Made by a program: the position numbers and the translations under genes | Shown: positions 1-6,331 of the stretch, piece by piece | Position numbering within the stretch: position 1 is the first letter of the stretch | How the letters are laid out: each line of letters begins with the position of its first letter | From: a bacterium | Lineage (GTDB): Bacteria > Vulcanimicrobiota > Xenobia > RGZZ01 | Direction of reading: 5' to 3' | Assembly: GCA_021782195.1 (NCBI GenBank) | Contig: JAJXVI010000018.1 | Span: forward strand, 1-12,741 | Length of the DNA stretch: 12,741 nucleotides | The notes under the pieces: generated by a model | What the model was told of the DNA's origin: nothing | The model's database searches: none | Seen by the model: the letters and a program-made list of their open reading frames with translations, nothing else

Positions 1-413
1 TTGCCCAGTTGCTGATATCCGTGCACGCAAACCACCACCCGGTCGTGCTCGGCGACAAGTTCCACCGGGCGCTGCCCCTCGTCCATGTACACCACGCGCG
101 CAAAGCCCATCTCCTCGGCCTGACTGCGACGCACTTCGGAGTCTCGGGAGAGCGCAAGCGTCGCGCGCGACGGTGCCACCTCAGGATGTGAAGACAGGAA
201 TGTACGAAGATTGTCGGGCGTACTGCTGAAAATCAGCAGGACTCGACCCGTCGGGGGCGCCGCGGACGCAGGGTGCGAACCACACTGGTGGGAGGGCCCG
301 TGTGCGGCGTGCGAACCGCAGCAACCACTCCGTGCGGGCGCGCTACCACCCGCCACTCCAAGCGCGACGAGTACCTCCGCCGTGATCTTCTCGATCAGCG
401 CATTCTGATCCAT
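1..413 (-). CDS. Flavoprotein-like BMC cargo candidate, partial (3' end beyond left edge)
   Basis: An open frame runs from an ATG at 413 off the left edge, giving 137 full codons without a stop. A GGAGG lies 8 nt before this ATG. The ATG at 420 lies too close to the GGAGG and its frame soon stops. Residues 1-19 (MDQNALIEKITAEVLVALG) form a predicted amphipathic helix like an encapsulation peptide. A Gly/Ala/Pro linker follows with a Cys/His cluster (C31, C32, H35, H38, H42, C44, H47). From about residue 57 an alpha/beta fold begins (RVLLIFSS, then a strand RVVVCVHGYQQLG). The N-terminus and strand layout resemble the protein at 8130-8900, so it may be a divergent paralogue. The gene follows BMC-P at 503-796 after about 90 nt and is probably in the same operon. 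The coding frame is well supported; the function is inferred and uncertain. Confidence 0.7.
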   Translation of the reverse strand, partial: MDQNALIEKITAEVLVALGVAGGSAPARSGCCGSHAAHGPSHQCGSHPASAAPPTGRVLLIFSSTPDNLRTFLSSHPEVAPSRATLALSRDSEVRRSQAEEMGFARVVYMDEGQRPVELVAEHDRVVVCVHGYQQLG

Positions 414-502
414 CGGACATTCCTCCAAGACTGCGTTGCTCTCCGGGTTCCCGCATCGGCGCGAACATCCCCGCCCGCGGTCCCCGACCAGAAATCGTCT
501 CG

Positions 503-796
503 CTACACGGGTAGCGTACCACTCGGTGCAATATCGATACGATCAATCAATCCAGCGATGATGGCCTCACACGGCGTACGCTCACTCCCCAGGGAGAGAC
601 GACTCGAGCTTCCCTCATACACCACGAGTACCAGATCGCCCTCTCCGGCGGCAACGACGTCGACCGCCACGAGGGTCGGACCTGCGGGTTGCAGGGTACA
701 CGCATCGACCGGCTGCACGATCAAGAGCTTGGTGCCGTTGAACTCCGGTTGCTGGATGGTCGCCCACAACGAACCGATCACGCGTCCCACAATCAT
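503..796 (-). CDS. BMC-P pentameric shell vertex protein (EutN/CcmL family)
   Basis: A 97-residue protein with the EutN/CcmL pattern: MIVGRVIGSLWAT at the start, the strand TKLLIVQPV, LVAVDVVAAGEGDLVLVV with the conserved Gly-x-Gly turn, and a C-terminal IIAGLIDRIDI strand. Pentamers of this family cap the vertices of the polyhedral shell. The ATG at 796 is chosen because the family begins with M-x-x-G-x-V; the frame also opens upstream, but that part lies over the preceding gene and has no family match. The start overlaps the stop of the preceding BMC-P gene (ATGA), and there is no strong Shine-Dalgarno, so translation is probably coupled. This is the last gene of the tight BMC-H/RpiB/BMC-P/BMC-P run. 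Family assignment is firm; which vertex or interface it fills cannot be told. Confidence 0.95.
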   Translation of the reverse strand: MIVGRVIGSLWATIQQPEFNGTKLLIVQPVDACTLQPAGPTLVAVDVVAAGEGDLVLVVYEGSSSRLSLGSERTPCEAIIAGLIDRIDIAPSGTLPV

Positions 797-1065
797 GAGC
801 GGGAGAGGCTCGTCTGGTCGATGATTCCAACGATGCACGCATCCACCGGACAGACCGGGTTCGACCACGGCATCGATGCCTCTCGGCCCTTCACGAGATA
901 GACGTGATCGCCGGTTCCCGCCGACACCACGTCTATCGCAACCAGTGGAGGCTGAGAAGGGGTCCCATCGGCAGAGCGGGGCTGCACGATTAAAAAACGA
1001 GCCCCCTCCAGAGAAGGGTCCTTCACGGTCATTACAACCTTGCCGAGCACTGTACCCTGAAACAT
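793..1065 (-). CDS. BMC-P pentameric shell vertex protein (EutN/CcmL family)
   Basis: A 90-residue EutN/CcmL-family protein beginning MFQGTVLGKVVMTVKDPSLE, followed by RFLIVQP, LVAIDVVSAGTGDHVYLV and a C-terminal DACIVGIIDQ strand. The VLGKVVMTVK opening is more like the CcmL side of the family than its neighbour's. The start at 1065 is set by the family N-terminus and by GGAG five bases upstream. It lies one base after the RpiB stop (TGA-G-ATG), and its own stop overlaps the next start by 4 nt. The stretch PWSNPVCPVDACIVG holds two Cys residues, unusual for this short protein; no function is claimed for them. It and the other two BMC-P proteins differ clearly in sequence, so they are probably distinct vertex subunits rather than recent copies. 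Confidence 0.94.
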   Translation of the reverse strand: MFQGTVLGKVVMTVKDPSLEGARFLIVQPRSADGTPSQPPLVAIDVVSAGTGDHVYLVKGREASMPWSNPVCPVDACIVGIIDQTSLSRS

Positions 1066-1066
1066 C

Positions 1067-1525
1067 TCAGCTCCGCAGAAAGCGGGCTTCGACGGCCAGC
1101 ATCTTGTCGACTCGCCGCTGATGACGTCCGCCGGCAAAAGCGGTTTCCAGCCACGTGCGAACAATCTCGATGGCGACCCCTCCGCCAGTGACGCGGCCGC
1201 CCAGGGTCAACAGGTTCGCGTTGTTGTGCTCACGACTGTTACGCGCGGTAAAAGTGTCGAAACACGGCGCCGCCCGGACACCCGGCACTTTGTTCGCGGT
1301 GATGGCACTGCCAATGCCGGCCCCGTCTATCACAATCCCAAGCGCCTTCGAATCGTGGGCTACCGCCTGCGCGACGAGCAAGGCCATGTCAGGATAGTCG
1401 ACGGGGTCGGTCGCGTGAACGCCGTAATCCACGACCTCCCAGTCATCCTTGCGCAGCCACTCGACAACTTCACACTTGAGAGCATACCCGCCATGGTCGC
1501 TTGCGATTACAACACGCGCCTTCAT
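1067..1525 (-). CDS. rpiB: RpiB-type sugar-phosphate isomerase with Asp at the catalytic Cys position
   Basis: A 152-residue protein of the RpiB/LacAB family, which interconverts ribose 5-phosphate and ribulose 5-phosphate or related aldose/ketose phosphates. Visible motifs are IASDHGG with D10 and H11, GIVIDGAGIGSAITANK at 63-79, the phosphate-side RNSREHNNAN around H100, and RHQRRVDK near the C-terminus. Length is normal for the family. In E. coli RpiB the segment matching 63-79 reads ICGTGIG and its Cys is the catalytic base; here that residue is Asp67. The gene starts 3 nt after the BMC-H stop and ends 1 nt before a BMC-P start, so it belongs to the shell operon. RpiB in a BMC operon is a marker of the sugar-phosphate-utilizing class. 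No encapsulation peptide is evident, so location inside the shell is unproven. Confidence 0.93.
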   Translation of the reverse strand: MKARVVIASDHGGYALKCEVVEWLRKDDWEVVDYGVHATDPVDYPDMALLVAQAVAHDSKALGIVIDGAGIGSAITANKVPGVRAAPCFDTFTARNSREHNNANLLTLGGRVTGGGVAIEIVRTWLETAFAGGRHQRRVDKMLAVEARFLRS

Positions 1526-1528
1526 GCT

Positions 1529-1834
1529 TCACACCACCAGGAGATCATTTTCATTTCCGCCTTCTGGAGGCAGGATGACTTCAACGTCGTCGTGCGGACG
1601 AGGAATCACGTGCCAGGCCACAAGCTCGCCAGCGTCAAGCGCAGCGCGAGTTCCCGCCTCAACCGCGGCTCGGACGGCGCCGACCTGCCCGCGGACGAGG
1701 ATGGTGACATACCCGTCGCCAATGCGTTCCTCTCCCGTGAGACGAACGTTCGCGGCCTTCGTCATGGCGTCTGCGGCCATCACGCTCGCCGGAAGGCTCC
1801 GTGTCTCAACCATCCCGAGTGCCTCGCCCTGCAT
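1529..1834 (-). CDS. BMC-H hexameric shell protein with Asp at the pore position
   Basis: A 101-residue single BMC-domain protein of the PduA/CcmK/EutM type that tiles the shell facets as hexamers. It shows EALGMVETR at 4-12, [11 protein letters not shown] with the edge lysine K26, [14 protein letters not shown] at 36-49, EAG followed by a helix, and HVIPRPH at 75-81. The start at 1834 is fixed by the family N-terminus and by GGGAGG about 10 nt upstream; the longer frame from 1891 adds 19 unrelated residues. Aligned by eye to PduA, whose pore loop reads KIGSG, the pore residue here is Asp40 rather than Ser, Gly or Ala. The C-terminal tail is short and acidic ([12 protein letters not shown]). 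RpiB follows after 3 nt. Family is certain; the effect of the acidic pore is inferred. Confidence 0.96.
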   Translation of the reverse strand: MQGEALGMVETRSLPASVMAADAMTKAANVRLTGEERIGDGYVTILVRGQVGAVRAAVEAGTRAALDAGELVAWHVIPRPHDDVEVILPPEGGNENDLLVV

Positions 1835-1981
1835 CTCGCTCCGACCTCCCGCCAACCACGAATCGAATGCGGCCCTGGTGGCCACACCCATTCTCTCCCG
1901 TGGCAGATTCTCCTGTGCAAGCAGCCTGACCCGCCCCGGTAATCCGGGCCCGCCCCCCCGACAAGCCCGCGCGCGTTTCGG
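1835..1981. other. Intergenic gap before the second BMC block
   Basis: This 147-base stretch lies between the end of the M23-like gene and the BMC-H start. It contains the BMC-H ribosome-binding site and a weak inverted repeat around 1935-1948 (CCCGG-ATTA-CCGGG on the minus strand) without a T run. I see no convincing promoter or terminator. A promoter is expected somewhere here, or further upstream, if the second BMC block is transcribed on its own. Confidence 0.35.
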
Positions 1982-3160
1982 TCAGTCACCCTTCAGGAGC
2001 GCCTGATAACGCGCCTCCGCGCGCTCGTACTCCACACGCGACACGACGCCCTGGTCGTAGAACCGTTTCATGCGCTCGGCCCGTGCACGCGCTTGAGCCA
2101 GGATGGCAGGATTGACGTGGGGACGGCTCGCCACGCTTCGAACGCGTTGAAGTTCGCGCCGGGCCTCCACGACCGCCGGGTCAGAGGGGTGTTGCAGCAT
2201 TCGCTGCACAACGGCCGCCGGAATGCGCCACTGCGCCAGCATTCGGCGCGCATCCGCAAATTGCCGGCGCTCACTGCCCAGGGAAGCTTCGCGCGACCGC
2301 ACGTCACGTGATTCAAGAACCAGCGCGGCCGCCATGGCGTTCACGCGAGCCACACCCGCCAACACCTTGCGCTCGGCCTGCTGCACCTGGACACGCGCGA
2401 CGAGCCCGTCGGCCAGATACCCGCGCAGGCGCGGCAAGCGCGCACGCTCTCGTCGCACGCGGGCACGCAACGTTGCCAGGCGCACACCGTGGCGCTGGAG
2501 GGAAGTTCGGGCCTCGGCAAGCCGGGCCTCGTCAAGCTTGAGCGTGTAGCAGGTCGTCAGATAGGATCGCAGCGCCTCACCCCGGGTCGGCTGGGAAGCG
2601 ACCGGGAACATGGCGTTCAGGCCGAGAAGCGGCGGAGGGGTGCTGTGGCCGAAATCATAGTACGTGCCACTGGGGGCCCTCATCTTGATATCCACGTGGT
2701 CATTCACGACCATTCCGAGGACGTCGCCGGCGTTCACCACGTCCCCCACCTTCACCCGAGGGGCCAGGTGGCCGTAGGTGGTCTCGTAACCGCTCGGCGA
2801 AAGGACCGTGATTCCATACTCCGGCCCGTACCAGCAGGCGATGCGCGTGACCTGACCCGGCCATCCGGCCACGGCCGGACTGCCCGCCGGCATGGCGATG
2901 TCATAGCCCAGATGAAGACCCGCGACGCGCCGATACTTTGAAACCGAGCGCCAGTCGTAGAAACGACCCGTCACTGTCGCTGAAGGGCACTCCAGTCGTT
3001 GCACGGTCAGATAGGTCACGAGGTCCGGAGCCTGGGAATCCGCGACGGAGGCAAGAACGGGCGCAACCACGGAGACCCACAGCAACAAGAGCACGGCAGC
3101 TTTTCCCCGTGCCCGCATTTGCGAAGAACGTATCCACATGAAAAGGGGACTTTTCGTCAT
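1982..3160 (-). CDS. Secreted M23-like (LytM fold) protein with C-terminal coiled coil
   Basis: About 392 residues if started at the ATG at 3160. Starts at 3139 or 3118 are also possible, since none has a strong Shine-Dalgarno. Residues 15-40 look like a signal peptide (MRARGKAAVLLLLWVSVVAPVLASVA). An M23/LytM-like beta domain follows, with HLGYD (H83, D87), TTYGHLAP (H131) and a lipoyl-like VKVGDVVNAGDVLGMV. The usual HxH motif reads HVD (H155, D157), so a metal ligand is changed and peptidase activity is doubtful. Residues 205-390 are Arg/Ala/Glu-rich coiled coil. Two stretches, GYLADGLVARVQVQQAE and RFYDQGVVSRVEYERAE, resemble hairpin-tip repeats of HlyD-type adaptor proteins. It probably acts in the periplasm or cell wall. 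No link to BMC function is seen. Confidence 0.75.
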   Translation of the reverse strand: MTKSPLFMWIRSSQMRARGKAAVLLLLWVSVVAPVLASVADSQAPDLVTYLTVQRLECPSATVTGRFYDWRSVSKYRRVAGLHLGYDIAMPAGSPAVAGWPGQVTRIACWYGPEYGITVLSPSGYETTYGHLAPRVKVGDVVNAGDVLGMVVNDHVDIKMRAPSGTYYDFGHSTPPPLLGLNAMFPVASQPTRGEALRSYLTTCYTLKLDEARLAEARTSLQRHGVRLATLRARVRRERARLPRLRGYLADGLVARVQVQQAERKVLAGVARVNAMAAALVLESRDVRSREASLGSERRQFADARRMLAQWRIPAAVVQRMLQHPSDPAVVEARRELQRVRSVASRPHVNPAILAQARARAERMKRFYDQGVVSRVEYERAEARYQALLKGD

Positions 3161-3320
3161 GCTCGGATCAAATCCTGCGAGAAACGGAAGAACCCCGGAC
3201 CGATCTCCAGGAATCGCGCTGACCACGTCGAAGCCGGCCACAAACGAGGGTTTCCGACTCCGGCTGCGTCCGGGCGTGCCCACGGCGCGCACTTTCTACC
3301 CTGGGACGGACAGTCTACAG
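3161..3320. promoter_or_regulatory. Divergent intergenic region (M23-like and CapA-like genes)
   Basis: The M23-like gene reads left and the CapA-like gene reads right from this 160-base stretch, so promoters for both should lie here or just inside either gene. I could not pick -10/-35 pairs with confidence. The frame of the CapA-like gene is open across the whole stretch, so its exact start affects the length of the gap. Confidence 0.3.
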
Positions 3321-4502
3321 ATGCTCTGGGCAATTCTTCGTGGCCACGCGCCACGCACTCTCCGTCACCCGTGGCTCTCAAAAGCCTGCGCGGTGCTCTT
3401 GCTCGTCGCAACCTTGCCGGCGTGCGGATGCAATCATCCCCTGAGCGCGGCCCGCACCGTAACCTCCACCCGCTCCCGCATCAGCGTACTGGCGGGCGGA
3501 GACGTCATCGCACAACGGGCCGTGAGGCTGGCCGCCCAACAGACGAACGGAGGTGGCCTCGCTGGCTGGGAGTCGCTGCTGACCCACCTTCAGCCGCTTC
3601 TGCAGCACGTCGACCTGCGCTTCTGCAACCTGGAGTCTCCGATCCTGCTCAACGCTCCCCTTGCCCGTCCGGAGCCAGGCAAGGAGTTCCCCAAGTTCTA
3701 CGGCCCGACCGACCTCGTCGGCTCCCTCCGCAACATCGGCTTCAACGTGGTCAGTGTCGCGAACAATCACGCCCACGACATGGGGGTCGGCGGCGTGCAG
3801 CAGACGCGGAGCGCAGTCCGGGCCGCCGGACTGGTTCCCGTCGGGTACACTCGCAAAGGCATCCCTCAGATTCCCGTGCTCCGACTTGGCGCGTGGAAGG
3901 TCAGTTTCATCGGCGCCACAACAAAGATGAATGAGTCGATGCCGCAGGGATTTACGCGATGGGACGTGTTCGAAGTCGACGTGAACCATCCCGAACCCCT
4001 TCTTGCCGCCGTTCGCAAGGCCGCAAAGAAAGGTCCGGTCTTCGTCTCGCTGCACGGAGGCGTCCAGTGGGGCCTGTCTCCGGATCCCGCTTTCCGCCGC
4101 CTCGGCTACGCCCTGTGCGACAACGGCGCGACCCTCGTACTCTGCCAGCACGCACACGTTGCGCAGGCCGTGGAAGTCCACGTCACGCCGGATGGCCGAC
4201 GATGCCTCATTGCCTGGTGCCTCGGCAACCTCTGCGCGGTGGAACGACGCCCGGTAGGCAACCTCGGCATGCTCGTGCACGTGGTGCTCGATGCCGATGC
4301 CGCACACCGACTGGGCGTGGTTGCGGCCTCCTGGGAACCCACGTGGTCTCTCCAGGACGATGGCCACGTCACCATCGTTCCCCTCGACAACGGAAGCGTC
4401 CTGGCTCGACGGGCGCGCGCCCTCGCAGCCTGCCGCGCGGCCCTGCGCGCCGCCGAGAAGCGCATCGGTCCGCGTCAGATCTTCGGAACCGCGAACCGCT
4501 GA
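3321..4502 (+). CDS. CapA-like (PGA_cap, calcineurin-like fold) lipoprotein
   Basis: The only plus-strand gene, 393 residues from the ATG at 3321. The frame is open back to 3138, but only the 3321 start puts a normal lipoprotein signal at the N-terminus: basic region, hydrophobic AVLLLVATLPAC, lipobox Cys35. The rest matches the bacterial CapA/PGA_cap family: AGGDV (59-61), NLESPI (103-108), VANNHAHDMG (147-155), VSLHGG (242-247), CQHAHVAQ (275-282) and AWCLGNL. These Asp, Asn and His residues match the metal-binding positions of metallophosphoesterase-like folds. CapA proteins are tied to poly-gamma-glutamate or other capsule polymers, but many homologues have unknown substrates. No capB/capC partners are present. 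It converges with the glycosyltransferase gene. Family is well supported; the biochemical role is open. Confidence 0.88.
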   Translation: MLWAILRGHAPRTLRHPWLSKACAVLLLVATLPACGCNHPLSAARTVTSTRSRISVLAGGDVIAQRAVRLAAQQTNGGGLAGWESLLTHLQPLLQHVDLRFCNLESPILLNAPLARPEPGKEFPKFYGPTDLVGSLRNIGFNVVSVANNHAHDMGVGGVQQTRSAVRAAGLVPVGYTRKGIPQIPVLRLGAWKVSFIGATTKMNESMPQGFTRWDVFEVDVNHPEPLLAAVRKAAKKGPVFVSLHGGVQWGLSPDPAFRRLGYALCDNGATLVLCQHAHVAQAVEVHVTPDGRRCLIAWCLGNLCAVERRPVGNLGMLVHVVLDADAAHRLGVVAASWEPTWSLQDDGHVTIVPLDNGSVLARRARALAACRAALRAAEKRIGPRQIFGTANR

Positions 4503-4512
4503 GCCCGTCCTC

Positions 4513-4542
4513 CCCCTCGCGTGGTCAGCCTCACGCGAGGGG
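4513..4542. terminator. Hairpin between the convergent CapA and GT39 genes
   Basis: A perfect 11-bp inverted repeat (CCCCTCGCGTG at 4513-4523 and its complement at 4532-4542) with an 8-nt loop lies 10 nt after the CapA-like stop. There is no T run on either side, so it is not a textbook intrinsic terminator. Its place between converging genes makes a bidirectional transcription stop or mRNA 3'-end stabilizer likely. A 14-nt palindrome (GTCCCGCGCGGGAC, 4608-4621) lies in the same 197-base gap. Confidence 0.5.
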
Positions 4543-4699
4543 ACGCTTCGCGTCGCGTCCCTGCGGGTCGTCACGAAAGCGAGGGCGACCGGGCCTTTTC
4601 CGCAGACGTCCCGCGCGGGACCGCCGGCGCTCCCGAAGCGTGGGAACGTCCCGCACACAAACGTCTTGCGCGCGCCCGTCCCGTCCCGTCCCCTCCCCG

Positions 4700-6307
4700 T
4701 CAGTGGAAAGCGGACGCGTTCGCTCGGGGACGAACCCGCGGCGCCTGCCCGCGCTCCAACAAGAGCACCCAGATGCGATTGGCGGGCCAGAAACTGTGAA
4801 TCCTGTCCACCATCTGTATCTTCCAGTCCGCAGGCACGTGGTCAAGCAGACGCGTTCTTCCCACAAGCGGATGGTTTGGCGTGGTCACAAACCAGACCCG
4901 GCGCGCGTGACGCAGCACGCCCCGGAAACGGTCGCCCGGAGTGTCGATCGGAACAATCCCCCCGAAAGCGCCCGCAACCGCAGGCCTCAAATCCAACAAC
5001 TTGAGGTCGCTGTATGCGGCATAGACCATGACGGATGCCGCCATCATGGAAGGGTTCACCAGCACGAGGTCCCCCGGACGAACGCTCCCCGCAACGAGGC
5101 GCGTCACGCGTCGCCAGTCCTGAGGGCCGTACCAGGATGGGCGCTCGTTGAACTGCGCCCACGCAGCCAGATTGACGGCGATCACGAGGGCGACCGGCCC
5201 CCATCCGCGCGACGTCCCGAGTACCCGCCGCATCCGATTTGCGTCGGATGCGGGCGCCACGGAAGGGACCGCCCAGAATCCGAGCGCAATGCACAGAAAG
5301 GGGACCACGGGTTGAAAATACTTGTACTCGAAAACCCGCATGGTCGTCAGCGTGGAGACGGCAAAGCTCATCAAGACGGCTCCCCCGACGAGTGAGGCAA
5401 GCATGCGCCGAGCCTCGGCCGAAGCACGGGCCAGTCCACCCGCATACCCCAGCAAGGTCAGCAGCCCCAACCACTTGAGCGGCGCCAGCGCACCGTACCA
5501 GTGGGGAAGCGGAAACGGCCAGGTCACCCCGCACCCCAGTTCAAAGACGAGTTCCACAGCCTCAGGCCACGATGGCGGGGGACGCAGCGAAAACATCTGA
5601 AGGTTCGCCTGAGAGAGAAGGAGCGGACTCCAGGCCAGCACGAGCGCGCCCACCACTGACGCGGGCACGAGCCAGGGGCGCAGGTCTCCCCACTTGCGCG
5701 TTGCCCGCGCGTCCAGCACGAGGAACGTGGCAATCGCCACCATGTAGAAGAGCGCCTCGTACTGGGTCAGAAACGCCACGAGCATCCACGCGGCAGCAGA
5801 CCACGGTTTTCGCCGGTGTACGGCCAGTGCCGCGCACAGAACGAGCACCGTCAGCATGGAGTACATCCGCACTTCCAGTGCGTAGTACGCAAGAAAATCG
5901 CTCGTGGCAACGAGCAGGGACGACGCAACGGCAACCGACCTTCCGCCAAGCCTGTCGCCGAGACACCACGTCAGATACACGACAGCCAGGGCCCACGGGA
6001 GGGAACTCAGGTGCATCCAGGCGTCGAGCGCCGAGGTGTCGTCCCGAAAACAGCCCACGTGAAGAAACCCCACCCACAGGTGCAGGTAGTAGAAGTAGAG
6101 CGGGGGATGCACCTCGTGCGAGGCCACCATGGACGGCATGATGTCCACGAGCGGGCGACTCGCGTGAAGAATGGCAACCCCGTCGTCAACCCCGAGGCTT
6201 GCGCTGCCTCCCGGGATCCACCGCAACAGCGTCGCAAGCGTGAGGATCGCAACGAGCACGACCCATCGGGGCCACTTCACGCAAGCACACCGAGCTCGCA
6301 GTTGCAC
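4700..6307 (-). CDS. GT39-like (PMT/ArnT type) multi-pass membrane glycosyltransferase
   Basis: A 535-residue hydrophobic protein with roughly ten or more predicted membrane segments, the first at about 13-30. The loop after it carries an acidic pair (D41, D42) and then HEVHPPLYFYYLHLW (64-78). This layout is typical of GT-C fold enzymes of family 39 and PMT_2, which use polyprenyl-phosphate-linked sugars at the outer face of the inner membrane. The C-terminal 150 residues are a soluble domain. The listed start is a GTG without a clear Shine-Dalgarno; a GTG at 6280 is an alternative. It begins 24 nt after the AldDh stop on the same strand, so readthrough from the BMC operon is possible, although the product has no obvious BMC role. 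Donor and acceptor are unknown. Confidence 0.82.
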   Translation of the reverse strand: MQLRARCACVKWPRWVVLVAILTLATLLRWIPGGSASLGVDDGVAILHASRPLVDIMPSMVASHEVHPPLYFYYLHLWVGFLHVGCFRDDTSALDAWMHLSSLPWALAVVYLTWCLGDRLGGRSVAVASSLLVATSDFLAYYALEVRMYSMLTVLVLCAALAVHRRKPWSAAAWMLVAFLTQYEALFYMVAIATFLVLDARATRKWGDLRPWLVPASVVGALVLAWSPLLLSQANLQMFSLRPPPSWPEAVELVFELGCGVTWPFPLPHWYGALAPLKWLGLLTLLGYAGGLARASAEARRMLASLVGGAVLMSFAVSTLTTMRVFEYKYFQPVVPFLCIALGFWAVPSVAPASDANRMRRVLGTSRGWGPVALVIAVNLAAWAQFNERPSWYGPQDWRRVTRLVAGSVRPGDLVLVNPSMMAASVMVYAAYSDLKLLDLRPAVAGAFGGIVPIDTPGDRFRGVLRHARRVWFVTTPNHPLVGRTRLLDHVPADWKIQMVDRIHSFWPANRIWVLLLERGQAPRVRPRANASAFH

Positions 6308-6331
6308 GGCACCGTTTTCGACACGCGTGGA

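Noticed and set aside
343..420. ATG at 420 as the start of the left-edge gene
   Set aside because: Its frame stops after about 25 codons and it is too close to the GGAGG. The ATG at 413 opens the frame that runs to the window edge.
503..1065. Carboxysome, because the vertex proteins resemble CcmL
   Set aside because: No RuBisCO, carbonic anhydrase or CsoS/CcmM partners are present, and the acylating aldehyde dehydrogenase and RpiB indicate a metabolosome.
1121..1942. A 273-residue plus-strand open frame opposite RpiB and BMC-H
   Set aside because: It is antisense to two confidently identified genes and has no motif of its own.
3378..4658. A 426-residue open frame on the minus strand opposite the CapA-like gene
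   Set aside because: It is antisense to a gene with clear family motifs, has no recognizable domain, and is the usual long shadow frame of high-GC coding DNA.
3959..5395. A 478-residue plus-strand open frame across the CapA/GT39 junction
   Set aside because: It runs out of frame through the CapA-like gene and antisense through the glycosyltransferase. It is Arg/Pro-rich with no domain pattern, so it is a composition artefact.
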